This document shows positions 1 to 8,750 of a stretch of DNA of 64,000 nt, piece by piece. The position numbers and the translations under genes were made by a program. This stretch comes from Geobacillus genomosp. 3 (lineage in GTDB: Bacteria > Bacillota > Bacilli > Bacillales > Anoxybacillaceae). The notes under the pieces are model-generated. The model did no database searches. It had not been told where the DNA came from and saw only the letters and a program-made list of their open reading frames with translations. Position 1 is the first letter of the stretch; each line of letters begins with the position of its first letter. Location of the stretch: assembly GCF_000445995.2 (NCBI RefSeq), contig NC_022080.4, forward strand, positions 2,576,001 through 2,640,000, read 5' to 3'.

Positions 1-235
1 CGAGCGCATCGACCGCCAACCCGGAATCGTCGGCGATGACCGGCCGCTGCAAGCGGTCAGACACCGCTTCCGCCTTTAGTTTGGCGTTTTCGGCAAATGT
101 GCTCCCTGTTTCTTCAACATCCGGAACGTCCGGAAAATCAAGCAACGATTTCACGTCGATGCCCCGCTTCGCAAACAAGGCGGCAAACTCGCGCACTTTG
201 CCGGCATTTTTTGTGGCAATGACGATTTCCTTCAC
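1..235 (-). CDS. rdgB: XTP/dITP diphosphatase, N-terminal part (runs off the window)
   Basis: The GTG at 235 begins a reading frame starting [18 protein letters not shown], the characteristic N-terminus of the HAM1/RdgB family (B. subtilis YsnA), which hydrolyses non-canonical purine triphosphates (ITP, dITP, XTP) and keeps them out of nucleic acids. The conserved IADDSGL motif follows near residue 68. The start overlaps the rph stop codon by four bases (GTGA), so the two genes are translationally coupled. About 78 residues are visible; the rest lies beyond base 1. The order rph-rdgB is the usual one in Bacillaceae. Confidence 0.93.
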   Translation of the reverse strand, partial: MKEIVIATKNAGKVREFAALFAKRGIDVKSLLDFPDVPDVEETGSTFAENAKLKAEAVSDRLQRPVIADDSGLAVDAL

Positions 236-1005
236 TCTGCCTTCCCCTCCCGTTCTGTTTCCCACTTCGCCCCGATGTGGGCCGCCTTCTCGCCTAATAC
301 GCGGCGCTGAATGGCGATGAGCTGTTCAATGCCGGTTTGCGCCGCCCCGAGCAACTCGTCCAGCTCGGCGCGGGAAAAAGTCGCCTCTTCCCCGGTGCCT
401 TGAATTTCGACAAACTGGCCGGCCCCGGTCATGACGACGTTCATGTCAACTTTGGCCCGCGTGTCCTCGCTGTAATTCAAATCAAGGATGATCCCGTGTT
501 CGGGATCGATGCCGACTGACGTAGCAGCGAGAAAATCGCGAACCGGAAGCGACTGAAGCTTCCCTTCCTCAACGAGCTTCGAGAGCGCCAGCACTAGCGC
601 TACATACGCGCCGGTAATCGACGCTGTCCGCGTCCCTCCGTCCGCCTGAATGACGTCACAGTCAAGCCAGACGGTCCGCTCACCCAACTGTTCCAGCTCA
701 ACGACCGAACGGAGCGACCGGCCGATCAGGCGCTGAATTTCCATCGTCCTCCCTGACACTTTCCCTTTGCTCGCTTCCCTCGCATTCCGCTGTTCTGTCG
801 CCCGCGGCAGCATCCCATATTCAGCCGTAATCCATCCTTTCCCGCCGCCGCGCATAAACGGCGGCACTTTCTCTTCGACCGTCGCCGTGCAAATCACTTT
901 CGTGTCGCCGATTTCAATCAGCACCGACCCTTCGGCATGTTTCATGTAATGCGGTTGTATATGTACAGGGCGCAGCTCGCGGTTCTTTCGTCCGTCCGTT
1001 CTCAT
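232..1005 (-). CDS. rph: Ribonuclease PH
   Basis: A 257-residue phosphorolytic 3'-5' exoribonuclease that trims tRNA 3' ends, using phosphate and releasing nucleoside diphosphates. The N-terminus [13 protein letters not shown], the central [18 protein letters not shown] segment and the phosphate-binding region [14 protein letters not shown] near residue 85 are family signatures, as is [23 protein letters not shown] two codons further upstream is possible, but the ATG at 1005 is seven bases from GGAGG and gives the usual family N-terminus. It is followed by rdgB with overlapping codons. Upstream it is now separated from gerM by an insertion sequence, so its original promoter may have been displaced. 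Confidence 0.97.
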   Translation of the reverse strand: MRTDGRKNRELRPVHIQPHYMKHAEGSVLIEIGDTKVICTATVEEKVPPFMRGGGKGWITAEYGMLPRATEQRNAREASKGKVSGRTMEIQRLIGRSLRSVVELEQLGERTVWLDCDVIQADGGTRTASITGAYVALVLALSKLVEEGKLQSLPVRDFLAATSVGIDPEHGIILDLNYSEDTRAKVDMNVVMTGAGQFVEIQGTGEEATFSRAELDELLGAAQTGIEQLIAIQRRVLGEKAAHIGAKWETEREGKAE

Positions 1006-1055
1006 CGGCAATCCTCCCTCTAGAAATGTTGATATATCAAGGCTTTTCGGCCTCT

Positions 1056-1065
1056 CAGGGGTGCC
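1056..1065. repeat. IS sub-terminal inverted repeat, left copy
   Basis: CAGGGGTGCC, the exact inverse complement of 2720-2729. It marks the transposase-distal end of the IS. Confidence 0.8.
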
Positions 1066-1399
1066 GAAAAAATATTTTTCGACAAAATCCCTTACATCCT
1101 TTTTCAGTTTTGTGGATATCTTACAGACCTAGGGTGCGCTTCGCGGCCACGCCTGGATCCATTTTCCTGACGTGGGAGGAAGTGTATTCGATGCACCCTT
1201 GGATCTCCGCATCGCTGATGAGGACGAACCCTCCCATGTCTCCGGGCGTCTTTGCGCCAACATTCCCTCGTTCGGTCTCGTCATCAGGCGGAGGCCGGCC
1301 AAGCTCCTTTCGGGACTCGAGGTCGAATGGATGAGATCACGCCAGCTTCTCCGGTGTCATCCTGTTGTCCAACACTTCTTCCGTTCGTGGGGGGAGGCC

Positions 1400-2683
1400 T
1401 TAGGCCGCCCGGTGTGGAACATGGGACAAGACGTCCTGCCTCATTCGCTCCGCGTCAAACGCTTGTTTCTTCGTGCAAATCGCAAACAGCACATTCAACA
1501 GCTTTCGGCATAACGCGACGATGGACTGCTTTCCGGTCAGCGGGTTGACGGGCCGGGTCGTATAGTACTCATGCAGCTCGCGAAACGCCTCATTGTGCCG
1601 GATCAGCGGAATCACCGCCCGAAACAGCACCGATCGCAGCCGTTTCCGTCCCCGCTTCGAGATGTGCTTTTGCCCTTTGCGCTGGCCGGAGGAGTTCTCC
1701 TTGAGCGTCAGGCCCGCCAACTTCACCAATTGACGCGGGTCCCGATAGTGGGCAAAACTGCCGATCTCCGCCAGCAGATCGATGATCGTGGCATCTCCCA
1801 ACCCGTCGACCGTTTTCAGCCATTGATACTCCATCGTTGTTTGAACCAATGCCTTCAACTCGGCGTCCAACGCTGCGATTTCGGCCTCGAACTGGCGGTA
1901 TTGGCGGACGAGCGCGGCGATCTCAAACCGGGCCATCGTCGTCCCTTCCGTCACCCCAATCGAGCCCTTCGCGGCGTCGATCAACGCCTGAATTTTCGCT
2001 TTCTGCGGGCATTTCAGCCCTTCGCTTTGCCGGTACGCCTCCAGAAGCTCCTCGGCGGTCCGACCCGCCATATCGGCCGGAAGCGGCGTCCACTCCAGCA
2101 CCGCCAGCGCTGTTTTCCCCAGGTCGCGAAACACGGTCCAAAACTCTGGAAAATACCGATCCGTCCAACGGATGATCGCGTTTTTCACCGCCGCCTGTTC
2201 CTTCCGGAGCTTCTCTTTGAGCGTGCTCCCGACGCGCAAATCCGCTTCGATCTCGTGCAGCAGCCGGGGGACGAGGAATCGCCCGTCTTTCGCCAGCCTG
2301 GCGATGACCAGGGCGTCTTTGGCGTCGTGTTTCGTCGGCAGGTTGTCATCGAGTTCTTTCGACCGGCACACATGCGCCGGGTTGACCATGACCAGCGGGA
2401 TCCCGTTTTCTTCGAGGAAGTAGGCCAGGTTCAACCAGTAGTGCCCGGTCGGCTCCACAGCGACGATCACCTGTGACTTCCCGAACGCTTTCCTCCCCTC
2501 CTGAATCGCTTCATACAGCTGTTGAAACCCCTCTTTCGACTGGAAGATCGGGAACGACTTGCGAAGCACGCGCCCCCGGTCATCCACGAAGCAGGCGTAG
2601 TGGGTTCGTTTCGCGATATCGATGCCCACGACCAATGTGTGTTCCGTGACTTGATTGATTTTCTGATTTTGTGTACAATTCAT
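1400..2683 (-). CDS. IS110-family transposase (DEDD recombinase)
   Basis: A 427-residue transposase that moves the element with a RuvC-like DEDD nuclease and a C-terminal Transposase_20 domain. The catalytic residues can be read: D22 in VVGIDIAK, E77 in VAVEPTGHYW, and D120 and D123 in TKHDAKDAL. The C-terminal domain carries the conserved KLAGLTLKENSSGQRKG stretch, with the serine thought to act as nucleophile, followed by the basic ISKRGRKRLR. A good ribosome site (AGGAGG, seven bases) precedes the ATG. The frame is intact and of full family length, so the copy could be active. It shares no transcription signal with its neighbours. Confidence 0.95.
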   Translation of the reverse strand: MNCTQNQKINQVTEHTLVVGIDIAKRTHYACFVDDRGRVLRKSFPIFQSKEGFQQLYEAIQEGRKAFGKSQVIVAVEPTGHYWLNLAYFLEENGIPLVMVNPAHVCRSKELDDNLPTKHDAKDALVIARLAKDGRFLVPRLLHEIEADLRVGSTLKEKLRKEQAAVKNAIIRWTDRYFPEFWTVFRDLGKTALAVLEWTPLPADMAGRTAEELLEAYRQSEGLKCPQKAKIQALIDAAKGSIGVTEGTTMARFEIAALVRQYRQFEAEIAALDAELKALVQTTMEYQWLKTVDGLGDATIIDLLAEIGSFAHYRDPRQLVKLAGLTLKENSSGQRKGQKHISKRGRKRLRSVLFRAVIPLIRHNEAFRELHEYYTTRPVNPLTGKQSIVALCRKLLNVLFAICTKKQAFDAERMRQDVLSHVPHRAA

Positions 2684-2719
2684 CTGAAGTCCTCCTTGGC
2701 ATGATGGTAGGTATTGTTT

Positions 2720-2729
2720 GGCACCCCTG
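2720..2729. repeat. IS sub-terminal inverted repeat, right copy
   Basis: GGCACCCCTG, matching the left repeat in inverse orientation over all ten bases. It lies about 36 bases upstream of the transposase start. Confidence 0.8.
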
Positions 2730-2907
2730 CATCATACCAAGAGGGCTTTTTTTGATCAAGTCCCCGGAAAAGCTCCTAACGGGAATGCTCCTTTTTCCTC
2801 CTTAGGTGGCTCCCGCCTGGCCGTCCGGTGTCGGTCGGCCCTTTTTTAGCGAATCCAGGCGGTGTAGAACATTTCTTTCCTACGTCTATCGCAAGCTTCC
2901 CACCGCT

Positions 2908-2995
2908 TTATTGAACGCCCTCCCACCTACACGTGCGCTTAGAGGTGGGAGATTCGCAGGAACCTCCGCCCCACGGCACGCTGTCCGCCAAGCCA
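2908..2995. repeat. Hairpin-containing repeat, copy A
   Basis: A palindrome-bearing sequence: CTCCCACCT and AGGTGGGAG form a perfect nine-base stem, followed by CCGCCCCACGGC and GCTGT. A related copy lies downstream of yslB at 10258-10407, sharing the CTCCCACCTAC...GCGCTT block and the CCGCCCCACGGC block. It resembles the hairpin ends of IS200/IS605-type elements or their non-coding derivatives, but no transposase is attached. The function is unknown. Confidence 0.45.
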
Positions 2996-3025
2996 TCTCC
3001 GTGCGTCCTACGGTTTTTAATCAAA

Positions 3026-3060
3026 AACAAAGAGGCGGAAGACGTTTCCACCTCTTTGTT
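3026..3060 (-). terminator. Terminator of gerM
   Basis: AACAAAGAGG and CCTCTTTGTT arms with a short internal loop, followed on the minus strand by TTTTTGATT. It lies 45 bases after the gerM stop. Confidence 0.8.
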
Positions 3061-3104
3061 ATACCATAACCGTTTCTTCGTTTCCAGCTGCCGGCGCCAA
3101 ACGG

Positions 3105-4181
3105 CTAAAATGTCCCGGTATTGACGTTTTGCGGCCGAGTGACCGGTTTTGTGAGCGGCTTACCGTCTTCGGTAACGAGATCCGCTTTGCCGTTGACGGT
3201 GATCGCCACACTTTCCACCCCGTTTTGTTCGGTGAGCGACAACACAAGCGAATTTAGCACAACATCGGAAATGACGTTTTTCTTGTTGCTGCCATAAATA
3301 CCTTCGTTAAAGTTGAGCGTCACTTTACCGTCTTCATATTTCGGGGCATCGACAAGTTTGGCATCCGGCTGAAAGACGCCGACAAGTCCACTGCCATGAT
3401 CCGGCCCTTGAATGAGTTCATGGATCGCCGCTGCGATATCGTCCTTCTCTTTATTGGGGACGCGTCTTGTCACCGGCACGTAATATGTGTGATCCCCCTG
3501 TTGGGCGACAAAATAGACGGTGACCGGGTGTGTATTCGTAATGTCCGGTACGCCGCTTGCCTCGATATTGATGCCGTCCGCACGGCTGACTCCACCCTGA
3601 ATCGGTGTTTTATTGACCGGCATCACTTCTTGGTCATAGCCATTAATCCGGATTTTGACGCGTTTAATGTTATCAAATTGAGTCAATGTCCACGTAATGG
3701 CTTGCAAAATCCGCTTTTCATCTTCCGGTTTGTATTGCTTAAATTCCGGCGAAAAATCGGCGATCAGCGTCCCATCTTTCTCCAATTTCGTCCCGAGCAC
3801 AGTCGTCCCTGCCGGAATAACAGCGCGGAAGCCATTTGGCAAAATTTCTGACACCGGACCGTCCTCAACCAAATATTCGAGCACTTGTTTGGCAACCGCC
3901 TGTGTTTTTGGCAACTCGACCGTTTGCGGCACGACGAAGCCATGTTTGTCAATTAAGTATAATTCCCTCTTCACCGTCTCAGCAGCCTTCGCTTCCTCTT
4001 TTTCTCCCTGTTTGTCTCCCGTTGCCTCCTGGAGCGCTTGGCCGTCTTTGACATAGCTCGTTTCTTGCGGCGGGTCGATCTCCTTCACCGCCTCATCATT
4101 GCCAAACAAACCGCAGCCGCCAAGCAGCAAAAGCGAAGCGAGCACCGGCGCCATCCATCTATGAGCCGTCCGTTTGCCCAT
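3105..4181 (-). CDS. gerM: Spore germination/sporulation lipoprotein GerM
   Basis: A 358-residue lipoprotein. The signal peptide ends in LLLLGGCG, a lipobox with the modified cysteine near residue 23, followed by an acidic/lysine-rich linker to about residue 70. Two tandem GerMN domains follow, at about 75-205 and 220-345. Each contains a G(T)xLxxxxxxDGTLIADFSPEF / KVTLNFNEGIYG-type strand and a QAITWTLTQF / VVLNSLVLSLTE helix. In B. subtilis GerM acts in the engulfed forespore septum with the SpoIIIA-SpoIIQ complex and is needed for sporulation and normal germination. It has its own terminator and sits downstream of racE as in related Bacillaceae. Confidence 0.92.
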   Translation of the reverse strand: MGKRTAHRWMAPVLASLLLLGGCGLFGNDEAVKEIDPPQETSYVKDGQALQEATGDKQGEKEEAKAAETVKRELYLIDKHGFVVPQTVELPKTQAVAKQVLEYLVEDGPVSEILPNGFRAVIPAGTTVLGTKLEKDGTLIADFSPEFKQYKPEDEKRILQAITWTLTQFDNIKRVKIRINGYDQEVMPVNKTPIQGGVSRADGINIEASGVPDITNTHPVTVYFVAQQGDHTYYVPVTRRVPNKEKDDIAAAIHELIQGPDHGSGLVGVFQPDAKLVDAPKYEDGKVTLNFNEGIYGSNKKNVISDVVLNSLVLSLTEQNGVESVAITVNGKADLVTEDGKPLTKPVTRPQNVNTGTF

Positions 4182-4249
4182 TGACGTTCCCTCCTACTCG
4201 TAGTTTGTACTACTATGTATACGAGCCGGTTGCCAAAATAGAATAAAAA

Positions 4250-4279
4250 AATCCTTTAGCGTCCAAGCGCTAAAGGATT
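4250..4279. terminator. Terminator between racE and gerM
   Basis: A perfect 12-base stem, AATCCTTTAGCG and CGCTAAAGGATT with a six-base loop, flanked by A and T runs on the two sides. It is therefore likely to work for racE on the minus strand and could act in both directions. Confidence 0.88.
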
Positions 4280-4286
4280 TTTTCGG

Positions 4287-5081
4287 TCATAAGCGAATCG
4301 TCTCCACTTTGCCGATCGATTTGCCAAACCATTTTCCTGAGATCTTTTCAAACAGTTCTTTTGATCCGGTCGTGAAAAACAAGTGCTCCGGTTCGCGTCT
4401 GCCCGTGTAAAGGAGGTGGCTATGATGCAAAATCGTGCTTACTTCGCGGGCCGTTTCATCGCCGGAGCAAATGAGTTTCACCTGTTTCCCCATATACGCC
4501 CGAATGAGCGGGGCCAACAGCGGGTAATGTGTGCATCCTAAAATGAGCACATCGATCGGCCGCGGACGCAGCGGAGCAAGCGATTCGGCGACAATCGCCA
4601 CCGCCTTCTCCCCTTCAAAATCACCGCTTTCGACAAGCGGGACGAATTTCGGACAGGCTAAACTTTCGACACGAACGTGCGAGTTGATCGATTGGAGCGC
4701 TTTTTCATACGCTTTGCTTCTGACCGTTCCGACCGTGCCGATCACACCGATATGCCCGCTTTTCGTCGCCTTCAGAGCGGCGCGAGCGCCAGGATGGACG
4801 ACACCAAGCACCGGAATGTCAAGCATCGCCCGCACCTCATCAAGCACGACAGCGGTCGCCGTGTTGCAGGCGATAACGAGCATTTTCAGCGGGTATTGCT
4901 GCAAGTACTGAATCATTTGCCATGTAAACTGACGGATTTCTTCCACTGGACGCGGTCCATATGGGCAGCGGGCGGTGTCGCCGAGATAAATGATCCGTTC
5001 CTTCGGCAGCTGCCGCATAATTTCTTTGGCGACGGTTAAGCCGCCAACCCCTGAGTCTATGACACCAATTGCTCTTTCCAA
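4287..5081 (-). CDS. racE: Glutamate racemase
   Basis: A 264-residue cofactor-independent racemase interconverting L- and D-glutamate for peptidoglycan. The two catalytic cysteines are visible: C72 in VIACNTATA and C183 in LGCTHYPLL. The N-terminal [17 protein letters not shown] and [11 protein letters not shown] segments are also diagnostic. It begins nine bases after the upstream MarR-family gene with which it probably shares a transcript, matching B. subtilis racE-ysmB. A strong terminator follows six bases beyond the stop. Confidence 0.97.
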   Translation of the reverse strand: MERAIGVIDSGVGGLTVAKEIMRQLPKERIIYLGDTARCPYGPRPVEEIRQFTWQMIQYLQQYPLKMLVIACNTATAVVLDEVRAMLDIPVLGVVHPGARAALKATKSGHIGVIGTVGTVRSKAYEKALQSINSHVRVESLACPKFVPLVESGDFEGEKAVAIVAESLAPLRPRPIDVLILGCTHYPLLAPLIRAYMGKQVKLICSGDETAREVSTILHHSHLLYTGRREPEHLFFTTGSKELFEKISGKWFGKSIGKVETIRL

Positions 5082-5090
5082 ATGATCGCC

Positions 5091-5534
5091 TCATTCTTTG
5101 TTCATTTCTTGATGCAATTTTCGTAAACAACGTTCCAAGAAGACGATTTCCTCATCCGAAAAGTTCTCTAGCACTCTCGCCAAATCGCGCCGGCGTTTTT
5201 CAATGACCTCCTCGATGATGCGTTCTCCTTTTTCCAACAGATGGATGCGGACGACGCGGCGGTCATGCTCGTCGCGGATTCTGCTGACAAGGCCGTTCCG
5301 TTCCATGCGGTCAGTCAAATCGGTCGTCGTGCTGCACGCCAAATACATTTTGTTCGATAACTCGCCAACCGTCAAGTCCCCTTCTTCAAGCAGCCATTGC
5401 AAGGCGACAAATTGCGGGGGGGTAATCGGGTAATTCGTTAAAATTTCGCGGCCGCGCTGTTTTAAGTTAGCGGCGATATAACGAAGCAATTTTTCCAACT
5501 CAGCAACTGTTTTTTCATTCATCGCAGACGGCAT
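5091..5534 (-). CDS. MarR-family transcriptional regulator (YsmB-like)
   Basis: A 147-residue winged-helix regulator. The recognition helix region is LTVGELSNKMYLACSTTTDLTDRMERNGLV and the wing is SRIRDEHDRRVVRIHL. The frame is open further upstream, but the ATG at 5534 (MPSAMNEKT) is preceded by AGGGGAG at normal spacing, so that start is used. The position directly upstream of racE corresponds to ysmB in B. subtilis, whose ligand and targets are not known. It does not resemble the second MarR protein in this window (38147-38599) beyond the fold. Confidence 0.88.
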   Translation of the reverse strand: MPSAMNEKTVAELEKLLRYIAANLKQRGREILTNYPITPPQFVALQWLLEEGDLTVGELSNKMYLACSTTTDLTDRMERNGLVSRIRDEHDRRVVRIHLLEKGERIIEEVIEKRRRDLARVLENFSDEEIVFLERCLRKLHQEMNKE

Positions 5535-5745
5535 ACAATCTCCCCTTGATCGTTTTCGCGGCTTAGCCCTAAAGCGGCGGCTCGTGCCAATACTTATTCT
5601 ATTTTTCATTTTACAACACCCGGGGACATAATCAATACAAAAATGCCACTTCCACTACAGACGAAAGCCGGGCGGGCAATCAAGCCTCGTCCGGCCGCAA
5701 GGGAACATAACAGCCGGCCATCCGAAAAGGGAAAGCCGGCATCGT

Positions 5746-5970
5746 TTATAGTTCAAGTTCGCCCATTCGAAGCAATTCGATGACAGCTTGCGAGCGCCCC
5801 TTAACCCCAAGCTTTTGCATCGCGTTCGAAATATGGTTGCGAACGGTTTTCTCGCTGATGAACAGCTCTTTGGCGATCTCTTTCGTTGTTTTGTCTTGGA
5901 CGAGCAATTCGAAGACTTCTTTTTCTCTTTTTGTCAACAGCGGCTTCGATTGAAACGATTGATCCTTCAA
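5746..5970 (-). CDS. gerE: Late sporulation regulator GerE
   Basis: A 74-residue LuxR/FixJ-type DNA-binding protein consisting of the helix-turn-helix domain alone: LTKREKEVFELLVQDKTTKEIAKELFISEKTVRNHISNAMQKLGVKGRSQAV. The length and sequence match GerE, which acts with sigma-K in the mother cell to switch on late coat genes. An excellent sigma-K promoter lies 61-89 bases upstream. Downstream (5660-5745) there is a weak GC-rich hairpin but no convincing terminator. Confidence 0.96.
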   Translation of the reverse strand: MKDQSFQSKPLLTKREKEVFELLVQDKTTKEIAKELFISEKTVRNHISNAMQKLGVKGRSQAVIELLRMGELEL

Positions 5971-6030
5971 CGGTTGTAACCCTCCTTGCTCTCAATGGGC
6001 CCGAACTGCCGGATGGGTATTTCCTCACCA

Positions 6031-6059
6031 TATCGTATGTGAGAGCAAGGGTGACGGTG
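6031..6059 (-). promoter_or_regulatory. Sigma-K promoter of gerE
   Basis: Reading the minus strand, CACC (6056-6059), a 16-base spacer, then CATACGATA (6031-6039). This is a full match to the sigma-K consensus mACm-16-CATAnnnTA. The start of transcription would fall about 50 bases before the gerE ATG. Known dependence of gerE on sigma-K supports the call. Confidence 0.85.
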
Positions 6060-6186
6060 ACGAAAATTTGTTTATCTAATAGAAAAATGGGTCTTCTTTC
6101 TTCACACTTCCCGTCCGCCGGGACAACAGCCGACAGGCGGCATCTGCCTGGCAGCCGGTTGTCGCCCGGTGTCTTGGTGAACATAA

Positions 6187-6216
6187 ATCCCCTTCATGGC
6201 CGTCCATGAAGGGGAT
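6187..6216 (-). terminator. Terminator of the sdhCAB operon
   Basis: A perfect 13-base stem (ATCCCCTTCATGG / CCATGAAGGGGAT) with a four-base loop, 14 bases after the sdhB stop. The trailing T stretch on the minus strand is short (TTATGTT). Confidence 0.8.
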
Positions 6217-6229
6217 CGATATAGTATCG

Positions 6230-6991
6230 TTATGCTTCGTCGCTGCCGAAGAAATCGCGGAACATTTGAATCGTCGTGTCGCGGTTTAATGCAGCGATTG
6301 ACGTCGTCAGCGGAATGCCTTTCGGACATGATTGCACGCAGTTTTGCGAATTGCCACAGTTCGCCAATCCCCCGTCGCCCATAATGGCCCGCAGCCGTTC
6401 CGCTTTATGCATCGCCCCAGTCGGATGGGCGTTAAACAGCCGGACTTGCGACAGCGGCGCCGGGCCGATAAAGTTCGACTTGCTGTTAACGTTTGGGCAC
6501 GCCTCAAGGCAAACGCCGCACGTCATGCATTTTGACAACTCGTATGCCCATTGCCGTTTCCGCTCCGGCATGCGCGGCCCCGGACCTAAATCGTACGTTC
6601 CGTCGATCGGGATCCACGCTTTTACTCGTTTTAAGGCGTCAAACATCCGGCTTCGGTCGATCGCCAAGTCGCGGATGACCGGGAACGTGCGCATGGGCTC
6701 GAGGCGGATCGGCTGTTCAAGCTGGTCGATCAAGGCCGCACACGCTTGGCGCGGCTTGCCGTTAATAACCATCGAACACGCCCCGCACACTTCTTCCAAA
6801 CAGTTCATTTCCCAAACAACCGGTGTCGTTTTTTCTCCTTTGGCATTGACCGGATTGCGGCGAATTTCCATGAGCGCTGAAATGACGTTCATATTCGGGC
6901 GGTACGGGATGACAAACTCCTCTTCATATGGCGCAGAATCCGGACGATCTTGGCGCGTAATGATGAATCGAACCGTTTTGTTCTCGCTCAT
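6230..6991 (-). CDS. sdhB: Succinate dehydrogenase iron-sulfur subunit
   Basis: A 253-residue electron-transfer subunit of complex II. The three cluster-binding cysteine groups are present: CLEEVCGACSMVING...C for the [2Fe-2S] centre, CMTCGVCLEACP, and CGNSQNCVQSCPKG for the 4Fe-4S/3Fe-4S centres. It passes electrons from SdhA to the membrane cytochrome SdhC and menaquinone. One base separates it from the end of sdhA, so it is the last gene of the operon, in the usual B. subtilis order sdhC-sdhA-sdhB. Confidence 0.98.
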   Translation of the reverse strand: MSENKTVRFIITRQDRPDSAPYEEEFVIPYRPNMNVISALMEIRRNPVNAKGEKTTPVVWEMNCLEEVCGACSMVINGKPRQACAALIDQLEQPIRLEPMRTFPVIRDLAIDRSRMFDALKRVKAWIPIDGTYDLGPGPRMPERKRQWAYELSKCMTCGVCLEACPNVNSKSNFIGPAPLSQVRLFNAHPTGAMHKAERLRAIMGDGGLANCGNSQNCVQSCPKGIPLTTSIAALNRDTTIQMFRDFFGSDEA

Positions 6992-6992
6992 C

Positions 6993-8750
6993 TTACTTCA
7001 CTTCCTCTTTCTTTTTGCTGTAGTCGCGTTTACGCGGCTTAATCAACGAGACATCGACCTCTTCGTAATGGAACGCCGGACCGTCTGGCGTATAACGGGC
7101 CATCGTCGTTTTCAGCCACTCTTCGTCATTGCGCTCCGGAAACTCCGGTTTGTAGTGCGCACCGCGGCTCTCGTTGCGATGGTAAGCGCCAAGCGTGATA
7201 ACACGAGCGAGCTGCAACATGTTATACAGCTGACGGATAAATGTTGCCCCCTGGTTGCTCCATTTCGCCGTATCCGTGACGCTAATGTTGTTATACCGTT
7301 CCATCAGCTCTTGAATTTTTTCATCTGTCTTCCGCAACCGGTCGTTGTAGCGAACGATCGTCACGTTGGCCGTCATCCATTCACCGAGCTCTTTATGCAG
7401 CACATACGCATTTTCCGTACCGTCCATCGCCAAAATGTTGTCCCATTTTTCTTGCTCCTGTTTGACGTAGCGATCGAACAACGTTGACGGGAGCGCATCA
7501 GCCGATTTTTCGAGGCCGCGGATGTAACGGACGGCATTCGGCCCGGCGACCATCCCGCCGTAAATCGCCGACAAGAGCGAGTTCGCCCCAAGACGGTTGG
7601 CGCCGTGAATGGAATAATCGCACTCACCGGCGGCAAACAGGCCTTGAATATTCGTCATTTGATCGAAGTCAACCCATAAACCGCCCATCGAGTAGTGGAC
7701 AGCCGGGAACACTTTCATCGGCACTTTGCGAGGGTCTTCACCCATAAATTTCTCGTAAATTTCAATAATGCCGCCAAGCTTGATGTCCAACTCTTTCGGA
7801 TCTTTATGGGAAAGATCCAAATACACCATATTTTCACCGTTAATGCCGAGCTTCAAATCGACGCACACATGGAAAATTTCCCGGGCGGCGATGTCGCGCG
7901 GCACTAAGTTTCCGTAAGCCGGATATTTTTCTTCAAGGAAGTACCACGGTTTTCCGTCTTTGTACGTCCAGACACGGCCGCCTTCCCCGCGGGCCGATTC
8001 GCTCATCAACCGGAGTTTGTCATCACCCGGGATCGCTGTCGGATGGATTTGGATAAACTCACCGTTTGCGTAATAGACGCCTTGTTGATAAGCGATCGAT
8101 GCCGCTGAACCGGTATTGATGACCGAGTTCGTCGATTTTCCGAAAATGATCCCCGGCCCGCCGGTCGCCAAAATGACGGCATCGGCAGGAAACGCTTTAA
8201 TCTCCATAGACCGCAAATCTTGCGCGACGATGCCGCGGCAAATTTGCTCATCATCTAAAACAACGCCTAAAAATTCCCAATGTTCATATTTCGTCACCAG
8301 TCCGGCCACTTCATGGCGGCGCACTTGTTCATCAAGCGCATACAAAATTTGCTGGCCGGTCGTCGCCCCGGCGTAAGCCGTGCGGTGATGCTGCGTCCCC
8401 CCGAAACGGCGGAAATCGAGCAACCCTTCCGGCGTGCGGTTGAACATGACGCCCATCCGGTCGAGCATGTAAATGATCCCCGGCGCCGCCTCACACATCG
8501 CTTTGACCGGAGGCTGGTTGGCCAAAAAGTCGCCGCCGTAGACGGTATCGTCAAAATGTTCCCACGGCGAGTCGCCTTCCCCTTTCGTATTGACCGCTCC
8601 GTTAATGCCGCCTTGGGCACAGACGGAGTGAGAACGCTTTACCGGAACGAGCGAAAACAACTCGACAGGCACTCCTGCTTCGGCGATTTTAATCGTGGCC
8701 ATCAAGCCGGCCAATCCGCCGCCTACAACGATGATTTTTCCTTTTTTCAT
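6993..8750 (-). CDS. sdhA: Succinate dehydrogenase flavoprotein subunit
   Basis: A 585-residue flavoprotein that oxidises succinate to fumarate. It has an N-terminal FAD-binding GGGLAGLMATIKIAEAG motif, the covalent-FAD region RSHSVCAQGGINGAV with H41, the catalytic HPTAIPGDDKLRLMSESARGEGGRVW segment, and the C-terminal NESRGAHYKPEFPERND. The length matches B. subtilis SdhA (586). It is separated from sdhC by 166 bases holding no gene, and is followed immediately by sdhB. Confidence 0.98.
   Translation of the reverse strand: MKKGKIIVVGGGLAGLMATIKIAEAGVPVELFSLVPVKRSHSVCAQGGINGAVNTKGEGDSPWEHFDDTVYGGDFLANQPPVKAMCEAAPGIIYMLDRMGVMFNRTPEGLLDFRRFGGTQHHRTAYAGATTGQQILYALDEQVRRHEVAGLVTKYEHWEFLGVVLDDEQICRGIVAQDLRSMEIKAFPADAVILATGGPGIIFGKSTNSVINTGSAASIAYQQGVYYANGEFIQIHPTAIPGDDKLRLMSESARGEGGRVWTYKDGKPWYFLEEKYPAYGNLVPRDIAAREIFHVCVDLKLGINGENMVYLDLSHKDPKELDIKLGGIIEIYEKFMGEDPRKVPMKVFPAVHYSMGGLWVDFDQMTNIQGLFAAGECDYSIHGANRLGANSLLSAIYGGMVAGPNAVRYIRGLEKSADALPSTLFDRYVKQEQEKWDNILAMDGTENAYVLHKELGEWMTANVTIVRYNDRLRKTDEKIQELMERYNNISVTDTAKWSNQGATFIRQLYNMLQLARVITLGAYHRNESRGAHYKPEFPERNDEEWLKTTMARYTPDGPAFHYEEVDVSLIKPRKRDYSKKKEEVK

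Larger units (their letters stand above)
1056..2729 (-). mobile_element. IS110-family element, IS1111-like group
   Basis: An insertion of about 1.7 kb with a single DEDD transposase gene bracketed by a perfect 10-base inverted repeat, CAGGGGTGCC at 1056-1065 and GGCACCCCTG at 2720-2729. Sub-terminal inverted repeats with an intact IS110-type transposase are the hallmark of the IS1111 subgroup. The real ends are expected a few bases outside the repeats and no target duplication is expected for this family. A non-coding segment of about 335 bases lies downstream of the transposase (1066-1399), where IS1111-group members encode their guide RNA. The element sits between gerM and rph, which are normally close. 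Confidence 0.85.

Noticed and set aside
1026..1548. Plus-strand ORFs in the non-coding end of the IS
   Set aside because: They overlap one another in several frames with unlikely composition and no start signals; the region fits a guide-RNA end better.
1571..2476. A 301-codon plus-strand ORF opposite the IS transposase
   Set aside because: It is the complement of an intact DEDD transposase, is arginine/glutamine-rich with no family likeness, and lacks a ribosome site. It is a shadow of a GC-rich gene.
6276..7487. A 403-codon plus-strand ORF across sdhB and sdhA
   Set aside because: It lies wholly antisense to two unmistakable succinate dehydrogenase genes and shows no conserved motif.
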